Shown: positions 13,308-22,182 of the stretch, piece by piece
How positions within the stretch are numbered: position 1 is the stretch's first letter
How the letters are laid out: each line of letters begins with the position of its first letter
Origin: Gammaproteobacteria bacterium
Lineage (GTDB): Bacteria > Pseudomonadota > Gammaproteobacteria > Pseudomonadales > Pseudohongiellaceae
Length of the DNA: 51,257 bases
Direction: 5' to 3'
Assembly: GCA_028818225.1 (NCBI GenBank)
Contig: JAPPOG010000017.1
Location: 1-51,257 of the forward strand
Position numbers and translations under genes: made by a program
The notes under the pieces: model-generated
The model's input: only the letters and a program-made list of their open reading frames with translations
Told to the model about the DNA's origin: nothing
The model's database searches: none

Positions 13308-14405
13308 ATGAAAAACCCTCGATTTAAGCACTTCTACACGTCGCTGATACTGGTGATTTTAATGTTGCTACCGTATTCACTGGTAGCAGCCCAGGGTGCC
13401 TTGTTAAGGCGTGACTTGCCGGAAAGCTATACCGTGGTTGAAAACGACACGTTATGGAATATTGCCAGTTAGTTCCTGCAAGATCCAGAAAGATGGACGG
13501 AGATATGGCAACCGGATCCTTACCTGGACAATTCCGATTTGATTTATCCCGGTGATATCCTGCGCATAGGCACGGTTCGCGGAGCGCCGCGGGTATTGGT
13601 CACCCGCGGAGACCGGGCGGTTGCAAACCTGGGGCCAGAAATTCGAATTCAGGCACTGGAAAGTTCAATTCCCGAAATTCCCCTGGAATCAATAGAGAAC
13701 AGCTTTACCCGCAATCGAATCATCAGCCAGGAACTCTACGATAACGCACCATATATTGTAGAAAACTTGGGTGCCAATCTGGCTATAGCCACAGGCGATG
13801 AGGTTTATGCCCGTGGAACCTGGCCCATGGGAACAACGTCGTTTGAGGTATACAGGGCGGGGCGAACCTATGCAGGCGCCACAGATGCCGAAGCGCTTGG
13901 CCTGGAAGTGGAGTATTTGGGCTTTGCCAGCATCGCCGCCGAGGCCAATGATGGGCTGCGCCGGCTGATCATAAACAACAGCAGCAAGGAAATTCGGGTT
14001 GGTGACCGCTTACTTATCAGGGAAGAGGAGCGGCTGGATGCCACAATTTACCCGAGCGAACCGGACCAGCAGGTAGAAGGAAGAATCATCGCCTTTTTAT
14101 CCGGTGAGGCTATGGCATCACAGCTGGATACGGCAGTGGTAGACCTTGGAACCCTGGACTTAATAAAAGTCGGCGATGTGTTGGCGGTTACCGATGAATC
14201 CATCCGTTTGGTAGATGAAGTAGAGCGCAGCAACATGCCGTTCCGAGAGAGGCTTCGCGCAATCTTGCGAGGAGGCCGGCTGGAAATACCGGGCGCTGGC
14301 CTTGGTACACTGCTGGTGTACAAGACTTTCAATAATTTAAGCTATGCTGTGATTTTAAGCAGCCTCGAGCCATTGCAGGTAAACACCCGGGTGGCCAGCC
14401 CCTAA
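13308..14405 (+). pseudogene. LysM-domain protein gene interrupted by an in-frame amber codon
   Basis: The gene starts at ATG 13308 with GGA eight bases upstream and would encode 365 residues, but codon 55 (13470-13472) is TAG. Before it are a signal peptide (about residues 1-27, hydrophobic core SLILVILMLLPYSLVAA) and the first half of a LysM domain, YTVVENDTLWNIAS. After it the same frame continues at once with FLQDPERWTEIWQPDP and LIYPGDILRIG, the second half of the LysM domain, and stays open for 310 codons. No other lesion is seen. Homologues next to dprA and divergent from def are predicted to be secreted, peptidoglycan-binding proteins of similar size. A start at the next ATG (13539) would lose both the signal peptide and most of LysM. 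It may be a recent pseudogene, a sequencing error or a read-through gene. Confidence 0.8.
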
Positions 14406-14447
14406 TCAGCTTAGCCACTTCACTTTCACTTATTCCATTGATCAAGG

Positions 14448-15560
14448 ATGAGCTATGGAAGACTCACTGGTACAAAGCTATCTGGCGTTGCTTTACGCCG
14501 CCTATTGTCTCACTATGGCACGCTGCAACGCGTTCGGGCCCAGTCAAATTCCAGCTTACGTGAAAATGGGCTGCAGACAGACCAGATAGCTACAATTAAA
14601 AACCGTGACATTCGATTCAACCCAGCTAAAAAGCGCTTAAATCCACTTAACTGGGCTGAAAACCCACAAAACCGAATAATTGTATTCGAATCGATTGAAT
14701 ACCCCCCACAATTGCGACAAATTCCGGTACCGCCGCCGATCCTGTTCGCACGAGGCAGGGTTTGCGATCTGGCATCTCCTTCTATTGCTATCGTGGGGAG
14801 TCGACGCTGTTCGAATTACGGCAGTCGCAATGCTCGCTGGATGGGCTTCGAACTTGCTCGTACTGGACTTAGTATCTGCAGCGGCCTGGCTAGTGGCATT
14901 GATGCTCAGGCTCATCGCGGTGCATTGCAGGCCAGCGGCCATACCGTTGCCATTGTCGCAACTGGCTTGGATCAGGCGTATCCACTGGAAAACAAGCGAC
15001 TTGCCGAGGAAATCGTGGAGTATGGAAGCCTGGTTTCAGAATTTCCGCTGGGTACTGCGCCCCGTAAAGAAAACTTTCCTCGTCGAAATCGAATTATTAG
15101 CGGATTGAGTATGGGAGTGCTGGTGGTGGAAGCCAGTTTACGCAGTGGATCGTTAATCACTGCGCGGCAGGCCCTGGAACAAAACAGAGAGGTATTTGTA
15201 ATTCCCGGTTCAATCGCTGGTGAGCAAAGCAAAGGCTGCCATCATTTAATAAAGCAGGGAGCAAAATTAGTTGAATCACCGGAAGAAATACTTGAAGACT
15301 TCCCGCAATTAACTGCGCTTTCAGCAAGCAAGTTGGAGAACACACCGCCGCAGCCAAATAGAAAGCCACCGGTGATTGCAAAACTTAATCAGATGCAACG
15401 AAAAATCTTAAAAGCGATTGGCAATGACCAGGTGCTAGTAGACCACCTTCTTTCTGAGACCAGTCTGTCCATGACAAAACTTGCCAGTGAGCTAATGACT
15501 CTGGAAATTGAGGGAATTATTACCGCCAGGGGCGGCAGATATTTCAAGCAACAAGACTAG
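14448..15560 (+). CDS. dprA: DNA-processing protein DprA, probable 5' frameshift
   Basis: DprA binds incoming single-stranded DNA and loads RecA in natural transformation. The Rossmann core is intact: SIAIVGSRRCSNYG, GLSICSGLASGIDAQAHRGA, FPRRNRIISGLS and VVEASLRSGSLITARQALEQ, with a C-terminal winged-helix domain (about residues 310-368). The N-terminus is odd. The only good Shine-Dalgarno (AAGGA, 14444-14448) sits six bases before ATG 14455, which opens a different frame reading MEDSLVQSYLAL, a plausible DprA beginning, and stops near 14587. The core frame can only begin at ATG 14448, which overlaps the Shine-Dalgarno, and reads LSGVALRRLLSHYG soon after. The SAM-like N-terminal domain therefore looks split across two frames, so activity is uncertain. 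It lies between the damaged LysM gene and purE. Confidence 0.85.
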   Translation: MSYGRLTGTKLSGVALRRLLSHYGTLQRVRAQSNSSLRENGLQTDQIATIKNRDIRFNPAKKRLNPLNWAENPQNRIIVFESIEYPPQLRQIPVPPPILFARGRVCDLASPSIAIVGSRRCSNYGSRNARWMGFELARTGLSICSGLASGIDAQAHRGALQASGHTVAIVATGLDQAYPLENKRLAEEIVEYGSLVSEFPLGTAPRKENFPRRNRIISGLSMGVLVVEASLRSGSLITARQALEQNREVFVIPGSIAGEQSKGCHHLIKQGAKLVESPEEILEDFPQLTALSASKLENTPPQPNRKPPVIAKLNQMQRKILKAIGNDQVLVDHLLSETSLSMTKLASELMTLEIEGIITARGGRYFKQQD

Positions 15561-15648
15561 ATGTTATTGAGAATTCGTGAACGCTTGAAACAATTTCGGG
15601 TCTGCGGTAGTTTCCCGGTTTCGCATTTTTAAGCTGGAAGCTATAGCA

Positions 15649-16149
15649 ATGAGTGAACCTTTTGTTGCAATTCTAATGGGATCTGAAAATGACTTCCCTG
15701 TTATGCAGGCTGGCGCAGATGTCTTAAAACAACTCGGTATTAAGTATGAGATAAAAGTAACTTCGGCACACCGCACCCCTGCCGCTACCCAACAATACAT
15801 CGGTGATGCGGTTGAGCGGGGTTGTCAGGTATTTATTTGTGGAGCCGGGCTCGCTGCACATCTGGCAGGAGCGACCGCTGCTCATACAACAAAACCGGTT
15901 ATTGGCGTACCCATTGACGCAGGTCCATTACAAGGATTTGATGCATTGCTTTCCACCGTGCAAATGCCGGGCGGAATACCAGTGGCAACAGTTGCCATCG
16001 GCAAGGCCGGTGCGAAAAATGCAGGCTATTTGGCGGCACAAATTCTGTCTCTTGCAGATAGCAATTTGGCAGAGCGTGTCAATGCTGAGCGGGCGGCTAA
16101 TGCTGCAAAAGTTCAGGCTCAGGATCAAGCCTTGCAGGATTCGCTTTAA
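15649..16149 (+). CDS. purE: N5-carboxyaminoimidazole ribonucleotide mutase
   Basis: Class I PurE converts N5-CAIR to CAIR in purine synthesis; it normally works with PurK, which is not in this window. The 166-residue protein shows [15 protein letters not shown] phosphate-binding sequence (here [13 protein letters not shown]), the active-site [17 protein letters not shown] and [27 protein letters not shown] is the commoner form of the third motif. Class II PurE, which does not need PurK, lacks these motifs. Its place between dprA and tsaC differs from Pseudomonas, where dprA is followed directly by tsaC and purE sits with purK elsewhere. Confidence 0.94.
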   Translation: MSEPFVAILMGSENDFPVMQAGADVLKQLGIKYEIKVTSAHRTPAATQQYIGDAVERGCQVFICGAGLAAHLAGATAAHTTKPVIGVPIDAGPLQGFDALLSTVQMPGGIPVATVAIGKAGAKNAGYLAAQILSLADSNLAERVNAERAANAAKVQAQDQALQDSL

Positions 16150-16170
16150 TTCCCAAAACAGGATCGCCCC

Positions 16171-17659
<1,489 letters not shown>

Positions 17660-17680
17660 GCATTTTGTTAAGGAACTAAG

Positions 17681-18493
17681 ATGGCTCGCTACGCGGTCAT
17701 AGGCTCGCCGATTGCTCACAGTAAATCGCCGTTAATTCATCGCCTGTTCGCCGAACAAACAGCGCAGGATGTTCAATACGAAGCAATCAAGGTTGAAGCT
17801 GATGAATTCGATACTTTTGTGCTGGATTTTTTTGCGCAGGGGGGTGCAGGGCTTAACGTAACCCTTCCCCATAAAGAGCGGGCATACAACATCGCAAAGG
17901 TTCTCGAACCCAAGGCAGAATTAGCCGCTGCAGTTAATACGCTCTACCTGAATGATGAAAAGACTTTGTGTGGAGATAATACCGATGGAACTGGCCTGGT
18001 TCGTGATTTGCAGAGTAACCACAATGTTCAAATTAAAGGAAAGACTATTTTAGTCATCGGCGCCGGTGGTGCAGTTAGAGGTGCTCTGGTTTCCCTCATC
18101 GAATCTCAACCGGCAGCTATCATGGTGGTAAACAGAACCGTTGCAAAGGCAAACGATTTACGCGGCGTCTTTAAAGAGAAATTTGATATAAAAACTTCTG
18201 GCTTTGATCGCCTGGAAGGCAAATATGACCTGATTATTAATGGCACTTCGTTAAGCCTGAGCGGAGAAATTCCAGCAATTTCCAGTGAACGTTTAAGCGA
18301 AAACAGCTGTTGCTATGACATGATGTATGGCAAGGAAGATACCGCCTTTGTAGCCTGGGCAAAAAGCAATGGTGCTGCGTTCGCATTAGATGGCCTGGGC
18401 ATGCTGGTGGAACAGGCGGCAGAGTCTTTTTTGCGCTGGCGAGGTGTCAGGCCAGAGACAGCACCGGTCATAGCTGCCCTGCGCAATACGTGA
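17681..18493 (+). CDS. aroE: Shikimate dehydrogenase (NADP+)
   Basis: Reduces 3-dehydroshikimate to shikimate with NADPH in aromatic amino-acid synthesis. The 270-residue protein begins YAVIGSPIAHSKSPLIHRLF, has the catalytic LNVTLPHKE, DNTDGTGLVRDL, the NADP-binding VIGAGGAVRGAL followed by VVNRTVAKA, and DMMYGKEDTAF. All key motifs are intact. It is the last gene of the forward series dprA-purE-tsaC-hemF-aroE and is followed by a strong terminator shared with the convergent oxidase operon. Confidence 0.97.
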   Translation: MARYAVIGSPIAHSKSPLIHRLFAEQTAQDVQYEAIKVEADEFDTFVLDFFAQGGAGLNVTLPHKERAYNIAKVLEPKAELAAAVNTLYLNDEKTLCGDNTDGTGLVRDLQSNHNVQIKGKTILVIGAGGAVRGALVSLIESQPAAIMVVNRTVAKANDLRGVFKEKFDIKTSGFDRLEGKYDLIINGTSLSLSGEIPAISSERLSENSCCYDMMYGKEDTAFVAWAKSNGAAFALDGLGMLVEQAAESFLRWRGVRPETAPVIAALRNT

Positions 18494-18542
18494 GCAACTT
18501 GCCCTGGCTTCATCGGAGGGTGAGGCAAAGAGGGCATTGCAA

Positions 18543-18578
18543 AAAAAAGGGCTTTGGAATTAACCTCAGCCCTTTTTT
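18543..18578. terminator. Bidirectional intrinsic terminator between aroE and the oxidase operon
   Basis: A perfect 11-base inverted repeat (AAAAAAGGGCT at 18543-18553, AGCCCTTTTTT at 18568-18578, loop of 14) has an A-run on one side and a T-run on the other. It can therefore stop transcription from both directions: aroE ends at 18493 and the small oxidase subunit gene ends at 18597. Confidence 0.92.
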
Positions 18579-18596
18579 GAGATTCGAGAAATTGAG

Positions 18597-18989
18597 TTAA
18601 TGCGCTTCCTCGCCCCCATGACCGCCTTCCTCTCCATGAAGTTCTGCCGGAGTCAATGCAACCGCATCACGGTCATGCCCCATGTAATCGAAGCGAAGTT
18701 CTTCGGTGTAGTTACCTTCGACTGCCATAAAAGCAATGAGCAGTAACAATACAGAGGGTGGTCCAAGAATTGTCAGAATCAGTGCCAGTCGTTCCCAAAC
18801 CGCATGCATAAAGATAGCTACGATGAATCCGGCCTTCAAAAACATGAAGATGATTACAAGAGTCCAGCGCAGTGCACCTTGCACATCGAAATAATCGACG
18901 GCATATGAGAAGGCGCTCAATACGAAGAGCAGTATCCAGATTTTGTAGTAAATCCCTAAGGGATGTTGTTGTCCTTCAGCTTCAGCCAT
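18597..18989 (-). CDS. Cytochrome c oxidase subunit IV-like membrane protein
   Basis: Small 130-residue membrane protein at the end of the oxidase operon. It has three predicted helices (about residues 12-32, 38-60 and 67-90) with the CtaF/COX4-like arrangement seen in small oxidase subunits, including YYKIWILLFVLSAFSY and FMFLKAGFIVAIFMHAVW. A charged, histidine-rich C-terminal tail (about residues 100-130, ending HGEEGGHGGEEAH) would face one side of the membrane and could bind metal, though that is speculation. It starts 12 bases after the second subunit III gene. Sequence conservation in such subunits is low, so the call rests on size, topology and position. Confidence 0.78.
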   Translation of the reverse strand: MAEAEGQQHPLGIYYKIWILLFVLSAFSYAVDYFDVQGALRWTLVIIFMFLKAGFIVAIFMHAVWERLALILTILGPPSVLLLLIAFMAVEGNYTEELRFDYMGHDRDAVALTPAELHGEEGGHGGEEAH

Positions 18990-19001
18990 TGAAGTCGTTC
19001 C

Positions 19002-19670
19002 TTACAATAAATAGAAAAATGCGAAAATGAATACCCAAACCAGGTCAACAAAGTGCCAGTAGAGGCCGGCAATCTCAACAATCTCAAACCCTTTGTTGTC
19101 GTAATAGCCTCGTTTTACCCGGAAGGCAACCCATAATAAATAGATTACGCCCGCCGACACGTGGAGCCCGTGAAAGCCGGTCACCATAAAAAAGACCGAC
19201 CCAAATTGCGGTGCTCCAAAAGGATTACCCCAGGGTCGAACCCCCTCATCTACGATTAGCTTGGTCCACTCAAATGCCTGCATGCCAACGAATGAGGCAC
19301 CAAAAGCAGCAGTCGCACAGATTAACCAGAACGTCCTGACTTTATCCTTTCGATACCCGTAATTCACTGCCAACGCCATGGTTCCCGAACTGGTAATCAG
19401 GATAAACGTCATGATCGCAATGAGGATTAAGGGAATAGGATCTCCACCGAAGGAGAGCGCAAATATTTCACTCTGGGGTGGCCATGGCTCAGTGGTGGTC
19501 ATACGCACGTTCAAATAGCCCACCAAAAAGCAAGAGAAGATGAAGGTGTCACTGACAAGAAAAATCCACATCATGGCCTTGCCCCAGGGCACATGATAGG
19601 CCTGCTTGTCAGCAGACCAATCGTCTACTAATCCTGTGATTCCCTCGTGAGATGCTGTTGCTTCACTCAT
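19002..19670 (-). CDS. Cytochrome c oxidase subunit III family protein, second copy
   Basis: Multi-pass membrane protein of 222 residues in the heme-copper oxidase subunit III family. Recognisable features are the N-terminal helix MMWIFLVSDTFIFSCFLVGY, the conserved helix with GMQAFEWTKLI (E in the subunit III lipid-binding region), VTGFHGLHVSAGVIYLLW and the C-terminal YWHFVDLVWVFIFAFFYLL, the last two being the classic family signatures. It follows a different, shorter subunit III-like gene by 34 bases. This copy looks the more canonical of the two. It probably stabilises proton uptake in subunit I. Confidence 0.9.
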   Translation of the reverse strand: MSEATASHEGITGLVDDWSADKQAYHVPWGKAMMWIFLVSDTFIFSCFLVGYLNVRMTTTEPWPPQSEIFALSFGGDPIPLILIAIMTFILITSSGTMALAVNYGYRKDKVRTFWLICATAAFGASFVGMQAFEWTKLIVDEGVRPWGNPFGAPQFGSVFFMVTGFHGLHVSAGVIYLLWVAFRVKRGYYDNKGFEIVEIAGLYWHFVDLVWVFIFAFFYLL

Positions 19671-19704
19671 TTAAATGTCCTATTAAGTATTGCGTAATCT
19701 TGAT

Positions 19705-20319
19705 TTAAGTATTTGATAAAATTGCAAAGAGTACTAGCCAGACAATCAGCAGGAAGTGCCAATACACAGTACAAAGTTCGATGCTGAGTTTTACATCGCT
19801 CGTTTCTCTGCCGGAGAGCAGCTTGATTGAACTCTTACTCCAAACCCATAGTCCACCTAAAAGATGAACTGCGTGTAAACCTGTCATTAAATAATAGAAG
19901 GCATTTGCTGGGTTGGATGTCATGTAATAACCAGCGTCTTGCAAATTACCCCAGATCGCTAACTGACCAGCAATAAAGAAGATGGCAAATAATCCACCTC
20001 CAATAAAAGCTGCGGTTAAGTGCTTGGAGCTTTCGCTATTGACGATGTTGCGTGCCCATTGAAACAGCACACTGCTTAACACTAATAATCCAGTGTTAAA
20101 CCAAAGTTGACCAGGCTCTGACAACGGCTGCCAGTCAGGCAGTTCCATGCGCAGAAAATAGCCAACTGTAAACAATGAAAAGACAACTGAAACGACCACC
20201 AGAAACACGGACAGCGCAACCTTTTCATTAGGTGCATCGATAGCGCCTTCAGGATCGAGCCCGCCAATTACGCCCTTCTTTTCCCAGGGCTTGGTAGTTA
20301 TGGTTTTGAAAAAACTCAT
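19705..20319 (-). CDS. Cytochrome c oxidase subunit III family protein, first copy
   Basis: Membrane protein of 204 residues, directly after ctaD with a 4-base overlap. Five or more hydrophobic segments are visible, including ALSVFLVVVSVVFSLFTVGYF, and the family signatures YLMTGLHAVHLLGGLWVW and YWHFLLIVWLVLFAIL. It is clearly paralogous to the next gene yet distinct in its N-terminal half, which carries a longer cytoplasmic leader (KTITTKPWEKKGVIGG). Operons with two adjacent subunit III-like genes occur in some bacterial oxidases; the division of labour between the copies is unknown. The alternative is an accessory, assembly-related subunit. Confidence 0.85.
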   Translation of the reverse strand: MSFFKTITTKPWEKKGVIGGLDPEGAIDAPNEKVALSVFLVVVSVVFSLFTVGYFLRMELPDWQPLSEPGQLWFNTGLLVLSSVLFQWARNIVNSESSKHLTAAFIGGGLFAIFFIAGQLAIWGNLQDAGYYMTSNPANAFYYLMTGLHAVHLLGGLWVWSKSSIKLLSGRETSDVKLSIELCTVYWHFLLIVWLVLFAILSNT

Positions 20320-22106
20320 ACGTCGGCCATTGACTCATCCGTGTCTGGATCGAAATGCTGTTCATCCACGGTAGGTTCTTCACTCTCTGGTGTGTTCTGA
20401 GGAATAAAATCTTCGTGAGCACCAGGCACACTGTAGTCATAAGCCCAACGATAAACAGTTGGTAGAGACTCACCCCAGTTACCATGCACCGGGGGCGTGT
20501 CTGGAGTTTGCCATTCTAATGATGCGGCGCCCCAGGGATTCGGATCTGCTTTCGGCCCATTACGCAGACTCCAAATGATATTGATCAGGAATAACAACTG
20601 CGAAGCACCAACAAACAGTGCTGCGATTGTTATTGTTGTATTCAGATCCTGTGCCGACGGCGGCAAGAAATCGGTCGTGCCAAGCGCGTAGTAGCGACGC
20701 GGAACTCCGACGAATCCCAAGTAATGCATTGGCAGATAGATTGCATAGGTACCAAGGAACGTACACCAGAAATGCAGCTTGGCCATACCTTCGTGGTACA
20801 TGCGTCCGGACATCTTCGGATACCAGTGATAGATTGCAGCGAATACAACCAGCACCGGTGATACACCCATTACCATGTGGAAGTGCGCAACTACGAAGTA
20901 AGTATCGGAAAGAGGTAAGTCGATAACCACGTTACCCAGGAATAGCCCAGTCAAACCACCGTGAATAAAGGTGAAGATAAAGCCAATGGCGAAATACATT
21001 GGTGCATTCAGACGAATGTCACCTTCCCAAAGGGTCAGTACCCAGTTGTAAACTTTGAGCGCGGTCGGTACCGCAATAATCAATGTCGTAGTCGCAAAGA
21101 AAAATCCAAAGTAAGGATGCATTCCAGACACATACATGTGGTGTGCCCATACGATGAAGCTCAAACCACCGATTGCGATAATCGCCCACACCATCATGCG
21201 ATAACCGAAAATATTTTTCCGGGCATGCACACTTAGCACATCGGAAACCAAACCAAAGGCTGGCAGCGCCACAATGTAAACCTCCGGGTGACCAAAGAAC
21301 CAGAACAAGTGCTGGAACAAAATTGGAGAACCGCCGTTGTGATCCAGCGGTGCGCCGGATTCAATCAGTGCCGGCATAAAGAAACTGGTGCCCAGCAAGA
21401 TGTCGAATAACATCATGATGGCAGCTACCAACAATGCCGGGAATGCAAACAACGCAAGAATGGTAGCAACAAAGATTCCCCATACAGAAAGAGGCAGACG
21501 CATCATGGTTAAACCACGGCAGCGATACTGAAGAACAGTCACAACGTAGTTCAAACCACCCATGGTTGTTGCAACGATAAATACAGCCAGGGAAATCAGC
21601 ATGAGCACAATACCCATGTCATGACCAGGTGTTCCTGCCAGGGTCGTCTGCGGTGGATACAATGTCCAACCCCCGCCAGTGGGCCCACCAGTTACAAAGA
21701 AGCTGGCCATCAAAATGATTACCGAAACCAGGAATACCCACACCGAGAGCATGTTCATAAATGGGAAGACCATGTCTCGCGCACCGCACATAAGCGGAAT
21801 CAGGTAATTTCCAAAGCCCCCGAGAAAGAGTGCCGTGAGGAGATAGATCACCATGATCATGCCGTGCATGGTGACAGCCTGGTAATAAAAACTTGGATCG
21901 ATAAAATCGGCGGCTTCAGGAAAACCGAGCTGCATACGGAAAAGCAGCGACAGTATCAATCCAACCAGTCCCGTAAAAATGGCTATGCTGCCATACTGAA
22001 TAGCAATGACTTTGTGATCCTGACAGAAAACCCATTTTCCAATCCATGTCTTGGGATGATGCATCTCCATTTCATGATCGCGATCCGCTAATGGTACGTA
22101 AGCCAT
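20316..22106 (-). CDS. ctaD: Cytochrome c oxidase subunit I
   Basis: Catalytic subunit of an A-type heme-copper oxidase; reduces oxygen and pumps protons. The 596-residue protein has 12 or more helices. Ligands seen are the low-spin heme His in TMHGMIMVIYLL, the CuB/tyrosine motif FGHPEVYIVALP, the CuB pair WAHHMYVSGM and the heme pair VVAHFHMVMG. D-channel residues Asp and Asn appear in GARDMVFPFMNML and the K-channel Lys in PTALKVYNW, so proton pumping is expected. A perfect AGGAGG lies five bases before the ATG. A long hydrophilic acidic tail follows the last helix. The second Asn of the usual MNN is replaced by Met. The gene is the second of the operon ctaC-ctaD-cox3-cox3-cox4. Confidence 0.96.
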   Translation of the reverse strand: MAYVPLADRDHEMEMHHPKTWIGKWVFCQDHKVIAIQYGSIAIFTGLVGLILSLLFRMQLGFPEAADFIDPSFYYQAVTMHGMIMVIYLLTALFLGGFGNYLIPLMCGARDMVFPFMNMLSVWVFLVSVIILMASFFVTGGPTGGGWTLYPPQTTLAGTPGHDMGIVLMLISLAVFIVATTMGGLNYVVTVLQYRCRGLTMMRLPLSVWGIFVATILALFAFPALLVAAIMMLFDILLGTSFFMPALIESGAPLDHNGGSPILFQHLFWFFGHPEVYIVALPAFGLVSDVLSVHARKNIFGYRMMVWAIIAIGGLSFIVWAHHMYVSGMHPYFGFFFATTTLIIAVPTALKVYNWVLTLWEGDIRLNAPMYFAIGFIFTFIHGGLTGLFLGNVVIDLPLSDTYFVVAHFHMVMGVSPVLVVFAAIYHWYPKMSGRMYHEGMAKLHFWCTFLGTYAIYLPMHYLGFVGVPRRYYALGTTDFLPPSAQDLNTTITIAALFVGASQLLFLINIIWSLRNGPKADPNPWGAASLEWQTPDTPPVHGNWGESLPTVYRWAYDYSVPGAHEDFIPQNTPESEEPTVDEQHFDPDTDESMADV

Positions 22107-22182
22107 TAATTCCTCCTAAGCTGTCTCTATATGTAGGCCTGTGGCCTCAACAAATTCTGTTTACTGTGTCGTCTAAATTCTT

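Noticed and set aside
13470..13472. Genome-wide recoding of TAG as sense codon
   Set aside because: TAG ends several intact genes here (htrB, sco, gspD, gspG, dprA), so the amber in the LysM gene is a local event.
21621..22091. A 156-codon forward-strand frame antisense to ctaD
   Set aside because: It lies completely inside the strongly conserved subunit I gene, has no ribosome site and no recognisable domain; it is a shadow frame.
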